Below, piece by piece: positions 32,553 to 35,601 of a stretch of DNA of 35,601 bases. This DNA is from Gammaproteobacteria bacterium (GTDB lineage Bacteria; Pseudomonadota; Gammaproteobacteria; Ga0077536): the NCBI GenBank assembly GCA_016191285.1, contig JACPPA010000059.1, forward strand, positions 1 to 35,601, written 5' to 3'. The notes beneath the pieces are model-generated. The model ran no database searches and had not been told where the DNA came from. It saw nothing but the letters and a program-made list of their open reading frames with translations. The number at the start of each line of letters is the position of its first letter. Position 1 is the stretch's first letter. The translations under genes and the position numbers were made by a program.

Positions 32553-33105
32553 CGCATCGGCGGCGACCGTGACGTTCAAAGCCTAACTGATGAACATCAA
32601 CACACGACTTCGAACTCGAGCGAAAATATCCGTTTATCCTACGCTCGTGAAGCACCGTGGTTCGTCCACTGGGTTGATTAACGCGCGGTCGCGCGCCTTA
32701 TAGTCAGTATTCGAATCGGTGTCTGCCCCTGTGCCAAGCCCGCGCTCAACTCCGTCATAAGACGTTGACGGTTTGAAGGGGACGTCACAGGGTATGGAAT
32801 GAATTCTAGTGTTGGTGATGCAGCGCTCGCGCCGCATCACCGGGAAAACTCGATAGGTGTTTAGTGCAGGCATGGTCCTGACACTGCTGGCAAGAATCCA
32901 AGTCAGCGCACTGAAGCGAATATTTTATTTTCGAAATGCTTTCGACGGGCAACTATTGCCCTTGACAACCGGGGGCCTCATAAGGGTTTGGCGGCAACTT
33001 GCTCATATGAGAACCCAACCCCTCGCCGTAGCAAAGCGAAGGCGTGGGGGTCGGGTACAACGCTTTGTTGAGTGGCAGATTTCATAGATGAACTACAGCT
33101 TGCCA
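32553..33105. other. Non-coding stretch after the IS110 transposase, with hairpins
   Basis: No gene is supported. Structured spots are GCGCGGTCGCGC at about 32682-32693, a GGTGATGC...GCATCACC hairpin at about 32814-32841, and a long imperfect hairpin at 33013-33056 (ACCC...GGGT outer arms, CCCCTCGCC against GGCGTGGGG). The IS110 right end must lie somewhere in the first part, and the region is a candidate for a 3' bridge-RNA of the IS1111 kind. Confidence 0.5.
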
Positions 33106-33855
33106 CTACCCCGGCTGACATTCTTGCTTGTTGACATCGCACATGAGCAGCAGGTCGGTAATGCTAGGCCCGCTGTGCAACTGAAAGCCGATTTTACCCT
33201 CGAAAGTTTGGGGATTGTGGAAGCTGCCAAACACCATATCCCATAGTGGCAAATCACTGTAATTGCGGGCATGGACGTTGTACTCATGGTGCAGGCAATG
33301 CGACTCCGGACGTTGCACAAAATAGCCTAACCAGCGTGGCGTGGTGATATTGGTGTGCTGGAACATGCTGACCGATGCGGTGAACACGCCTGCCAGTGCG
33401 GTGGCAAGCGGGGTTAAGCCCAGCAAATAAGCAGTAACGACCGCAGCGAGACTTACCTTTGCCACAATCTCAAGCGGGTGAGCAAAATACGCACCTGCCA
33501 AGTCCACGCGCTGTGCGCCGTGGTGCAGCTGGTGTGTTGCCAGCCACAAGGGATGAAAGCAGTGCATGGCGCGGTGCAGCCAATAGCCAAAAAACGTAGT
33601 GGCCAATATGCCCACTGGCACGCCCCACCAACCCAAGCCGCCCAAGTTAAGAACGCTGTGCTGCGTTAGCCATTTAACGGGAATGAGTAGCGGCACGATA
33701 GAACCCACCACCAACACCATTACAAAAAACAGTGCGCCCGTTCTGCGCCAATTTTTGACGGGTTCAAAGATTCTAGCGGTGTAACGGGATTCGATAACGA
33801 GCAGCAGTATAAAAAGCAAGGGAATGGCGATGCCAACAAGTTCTTCGGGTTTCAC
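33106..33855 (-). CDS. Sterol desaturase / fatty-acid hydroxylase family membrane protein
   Basis: The 249-residue di-iron membrane enzyme has four helices and the histidine boxes HRAMHCFHPLW, HQLHHGAQRVD and ESHCLHHEYNVH in the order of the FA_hydroxylase family. It would hydroxylate or desaturate a lipid-like substrate using O2. ATG 33855 lies 29 bp after the hydrolase stop, and the three minus-strand genes form an ArsR-led operon. The C-terminus (CDVNKQECQPG) has two cysteines. Confidence 0.88.
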   Translation of the reverse strand: MKPEELVGIAIPLLFILLLVIESRYTARIFEPVKNWRRTGALFFVMVLVVGSIVPLLIPVKWLTQHSVLNLGGLGWWGVPVGILATTFFGYWLHRAMHCFHPLWLATHQLHHGAQRVDLAGAYFAHPLEIVAKVSLAAVVTAYLLGLTPLATALAGVFTASVSMFQHTNITTPRWLGYFVQRPESHCLHHEYNVHARNYSDLPLWDMVFGSFHNPQTFEGKIGFQLHSGPSITDLLLMCDVNKQECQPG

Positions 33856-33884
33856 AGGTTCTCCAAATGGTGGTTATGGGGTGA

Positions 33885-34979
33885 TTACTCTTGGCTGGCG
33901 CGGGCCGCAGCTAATGCTTGCTTGGCATGGGCTGCAACGGTGCCGGACTGCATAAAACCCAGCATAGCCTGCGTGTATTCGGTTGGTTCTTCTTCAAACG
34001 GCATGTGCTCCGAGCGATGCAAATAGTGAATGCCCTGCACACCGGGAATATCCCGCGCCAAACGCTGGGCCAGTTGCGGACCAAAGTTGCCGTCCTGCTC
34101 GCCCCACAGCAGCAGCGTGGGTGCTTGGAATGCCCGCATAGCGGGGACGGCGGTTAAGGTGGTGGTGCGCGAATGGGCCGGGTCTAATTGCCAAGCGAAG
34201 AAGCGGCGCAGACGCTGCCAACGCTCTGCCGTGGCGACATGCGGCAGGGAATAGCCGCGTGCCACGTCAGCAGTGATTTTTGCATCATCAAAAAACGCGA
34301 TGGAAAAAACTTTTTGCTGTACCGATGAAAACTGGAGCGCGTGATACATCAGCGGGCTGGTCGACGGATTGACGATCAGCTTCAAAGTCGGGATTTCAGG
34401 CTTGCTGGGCCACTGGTCGTAGGCTTCCACGTTGGTGAGGACCAATTTTTGTATGCGCGTTGGGTCTTGTTGCATCAGCAGTTGCGCGATTGCGCCGCCG
34501 TGGTCGTGCGCCACAAAATAAGCCGATTTGATGGCGAGCGTGTCCATCAATTGCTGCAGCATTTTTACGTCGGTGAGCAGACGGTAATCGTCATTCAGAC
34601 GCACTGGCGTGTCGCCCAAGCCCCGTAAATCGGGGGCAATCACCCGGTAGTGTTTGGCAAGCTCTGGGATGACCTTGTTCCACTCATAGACGCTGAACGG
34701 GCAGCCGTGCAGCAGGATCAGCACCGGCCCTTGCCCCACGTCCAGATAGGCAACCTTTGAATCGGGCAAAGCCAGTATTTTTTTCTGGGAAGAAAAACCG
34801 TCGTCGGTGAACTCCCCGGGTGTTACCGCCCAGCGTTCATCGTTTGGTATGAACAGCCCAGAGTTCCAGGCGAGTGCCAGCCAGCCTAGAAGCAAGGTGA
34901 ATGCAAAACCCCCCAGCCGTTTTGCGAGGGTGCGGATGATAGGTCTGATGCTTTGGTTGTTACTTGGATTACTGCTCAT
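33885..34979 (-). CDS. Membrane-anchored alpha/beta-hydrolase (epoxide hydrolase/haloalkane dehalogenase-like)
   Basis: The 364-residue protein starts at ATG 34979 (an upstream start at 35009 would read into the operator). The N-terminal anchor is LGGFAFTLLLGWLALAWNSGLFIP. The fold follows with LLHGCPFSVYEWNKVIPEL (oxyanion HG), nucleophile aspartate in FVAHDHGGAIAQLL, the LLLWGEQDG acid region, and the catalytic histidine in YLHRSEHMPFEE. An aspartate nucleophile marks epoxide hydrolase or dehalogenase chemistry rather than esterase. Paired with the desaturase-like gene, it may process an oxygenated lipid (inference). Confidence 0.88.
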   Translation of the reverse strand: MSSNPSNNQSIRPIIRTLAKRLGGFAFTLLLGWLALAWNSGLFIPNDERWAVTPGEFTDDGFSSQKKILALPDSKVAYLDVGQGPVLILLHGCPFSVYEWNKVIPELAKHYRVIAPDLRGLGDTPVRLNDDYRLLTDVKMLQQLMDTLAIKSAYFVAHDHGGAIAQLLMQQDPTRIQKLVLTNVEAYDQWPSKPEIPTLKLIVNPSTSPLMYHALQFSSVQQKVFSIAFFDDAKITADVARGYSLPHVATAERWQRLRRFFAWQLDPAHSRTTTLTAVPAMRAFQAPTLLLWGEQDGNFGPQLAQRLARDIPGVQGIHYLHRSEHMPFEEEPTEYTQAMLGFMQSGTVAAHAKQALAAARASQE

Positions 34980-34998
34980 GGATTTTCCTTCATGTGTG

Positions 34999-35020
34999 TA
35001 TAGGCGCATATATGCCTATA
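34999..35020. promoter_or_regulatory. Operator-like palindrome upstream of the hydrolase gene
   Basis: Perfect seven-base arms TATAGGC (34999-35005) and GCCTATA (35014-35020) flank an eight-base centre. It lies 20 bp before the hydrolase ATG and 25 bp after the arsR-type gene. A core GGCGCATATATGC within it recurs as GGCGCACACATGC at 35410-35422 upstream of the regulator gene, which suggests both are bound by that regulator. Confidence 0.6.
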
Positions 35021-35045
35021 TAAAAGTAAAAAAAGAGGAGTAAAA

Positions 35046-35393
35046 TCAGCGGGGTTTTCTGGGGCAGCACAACGGCACCAGCGTGTGCATCAAACCGACA
35101 ATCTGTTCTAAACGTGCGGCGATAATGGGGCCATCAATTTCGTAAAAGGTATGTCGCCCTTCGGTTTGGCTGTGCAGCAGCCCTGCGCGTTGCATGGTTT
35201 GTAAGTGTCGTGCAATCACAGAACGATCTTGCGGCAGTGCTTCTGCAATCGTACCGATGTCCGAGCGGCCTTTTAGTACGAGCTGTCTAAAAATTTGGAT
35301 ACGTGCGGGTTCGCACAGAGCACGAAAAAAATCCGTATCAAAGATTTTTATGCAGGCGTTTGCGGCCTCGGTGCGGGTGTGCGGTTTCGTCAT
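35046..35393 (-). CDS. ArsR-family transcriptional regulator
   Basis: The 115-residue winged-helix protein starts at ATG 35393. The HTH is in ALCEPARIQIFRQLVLKGRSDIGTIAEALPQDRSVIARHLQTMQRAGLLHSQTEGRHTFYEI. The ELCVCDL metal site of ArsR/SmtB is not present, and single cysteines (C14, C27) and the C-terminal CCPRKPR are the only thiols, so the ligand is unknown and need not be a metal. It heads the operon with the hydrolase and desaturase-like genes and probably represses it and itself through the palindromes on both sides. Confidence 0.88.
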   Translation of the reverse strand: MTKPHTRTEAANACIKIFDTDFFRALCEPARIQIFRQLVLKGRSDIGTIAEALPQDRSVIARHLQTMQRAGLLHSQTEGRHTFYEIDGPIIAARLEQIVGLMHTLVPLCCPRKPR

Positions 35394-35402
35394 TTGCAAT
35401 AA

Positions 35403-35426
35403 GTATATGGGCGCACACATGCATAC
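35403..35426. promoter_or_regulatory. Second operator-like site, upstream of the ArsR-type gene
   Basis: An imperfect palindrome with outer arms GTAT (35403-35406) and ATAC (35423-35426) contains GGCGCACACATGC (35410-35422), matching the core of the site at 34999-35020 with two C/T differences. It lies about 10 bp before the regulator's ATG, placed for autoregulation. Confidence 0.5.
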
Positions 35427-35546
35427 GTCAAGGCCAAAAACGCTGTCGTGAACCGCTGCTTTGCCACCCAACGCCGCCGATGAGCCGCGCGGGCCACTAC
35501 ACTAAAACCTCGATGCCGATGTGTCACCGCGTCGGCGCCATTGGCT

Positions 35547-35601
35547 TGATACTCATTGAGGCCCCCTGCTGGGACTTTCAGGCTTCATCAGCATGCTGAC
35601 G
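35547..35601 (+). mobile_element. IS110-family element, left end only (copy 3), running off the window
   Basis: From TGATACTC onward the sequence equals the first 55 nt of copy 2 apart from its last base, where it agrees with copy 1. Only the leader is inside the window. Its orientation is the same as copy 2. The eleven bases before it (CCATTGGCT and surroundings) closely resemble those before copy 2. Confidence 0.9.

Noticed and set aside
33010-33075. Hairpin with ACCCAAC at the left and GTTGAGT at the right, formally matching attC core patterns.
   Set aside because: The GTTGAGT lies outside the stem and the inner boxes are not present; it is better seen as a plain imperfect hairpin.
1-35601. 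CRISPR arrays, tRNA or rRNA genes.
   Set aside because: I saw no regularly spaced direct repeats of the right size and no cloverleaf or rRNA-like strings; short tandem repeats at 17489 and 28753 have only two units and no spacers.

Overview
The window looks like a chromosomal piece of a free-living proteobacterium, most likely gammaproteobacterial, that oxidises reduced sulfur. The supporting signs are a complete thiosulfate-oxidation (sox) operon, dispersed REP-type hairpins built on a GTGGGAGC core, a PEP-CTERM protein, and a blue-copper/DUF3034 gene set. There is no rRNA or tRNA to settle the taxonomy. Both ends of the window lie inside copies of the same IS110-family element, whose third and complete transposase copy is at 31506-32552. 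This is what an assembly contig broken at repeats looks like.

Layout. 1-3000 is a graveyard: an IS110 end, a fused and frameshifted nitronate monooxygenase/CoA-transferase/MaoC dehydratase operon, a HigA antitoxin fragment and a decayed antibiotic-biosynthesis-monooxygenase-type membrane protein. 3000-3300 holds palindromic repeats. 3478-11992 is one minus-strand block, soxC-D-Y-Z-A-X-B, then a CsoR/FrmR-family repressor, then a SulP anion transporter. A palindrome of the CsoR type lies between the -35 and -10 of the promoter upstream of soxC. 12355-12720 has a Rieske-oxygenase fragment and two REP pairs. 12788-16291 (minus) is a lipoprotein truncated globin, a secreted blue-copper protein and a membrane GGDEF/EAL protein in overlapping or nearly abutting order, divergent from an outer-membrane DUF3034 gene. 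17698-22402 (plus) is a PEP-CTERM protein, a DUF4331 protein, a HupE/UreJ-like membrane protein and a TPR protein. 22617-24936 is cstA with its small YbdD-type partner. 24952-28634 (minus) is a phage-type hypothetical, a DUF4919-like protein, a PLP decarboxylase and a peroxiredoxin. 28834-29302 (minus) is a DUF4160/DUF2442 pair. 29401-31363 is an IS3-family element split by the remains of a second, different IS110-type element. 31400 onward is the complete IS110 transposase copy, and 33106-35393 (minus) is an ArsR-controlled alpha/beta-hydrolase and sterol-desaturase-like operon, enclosed by two IS110 copies in the same orientation.

How the genes work together. SoxXA would load thiosulfate onto the SoxY cysteine of SoxYZ, SoxB would release sulfate, and SoxCD would oxidise the remaining sulfane sulfur. 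The two-cysteine CsoR-family protein is placed to sense sulfane sulfur and control the operon, and SulP could move sulfate. The globin/cupredoxin/GGDEF-EAL operon could convert an extracytoplasmic gas or redox cue into a c-di-GMP signal. This last point, the role of SulP and the DUF4331 cluster role are inference. The most notable observations are the operator inside the sox promoter paired with an atypical repressor, the globin/cupredoxin/c-di-GMP operon, and the nested insertion elements with possible bridge-RNA regions.
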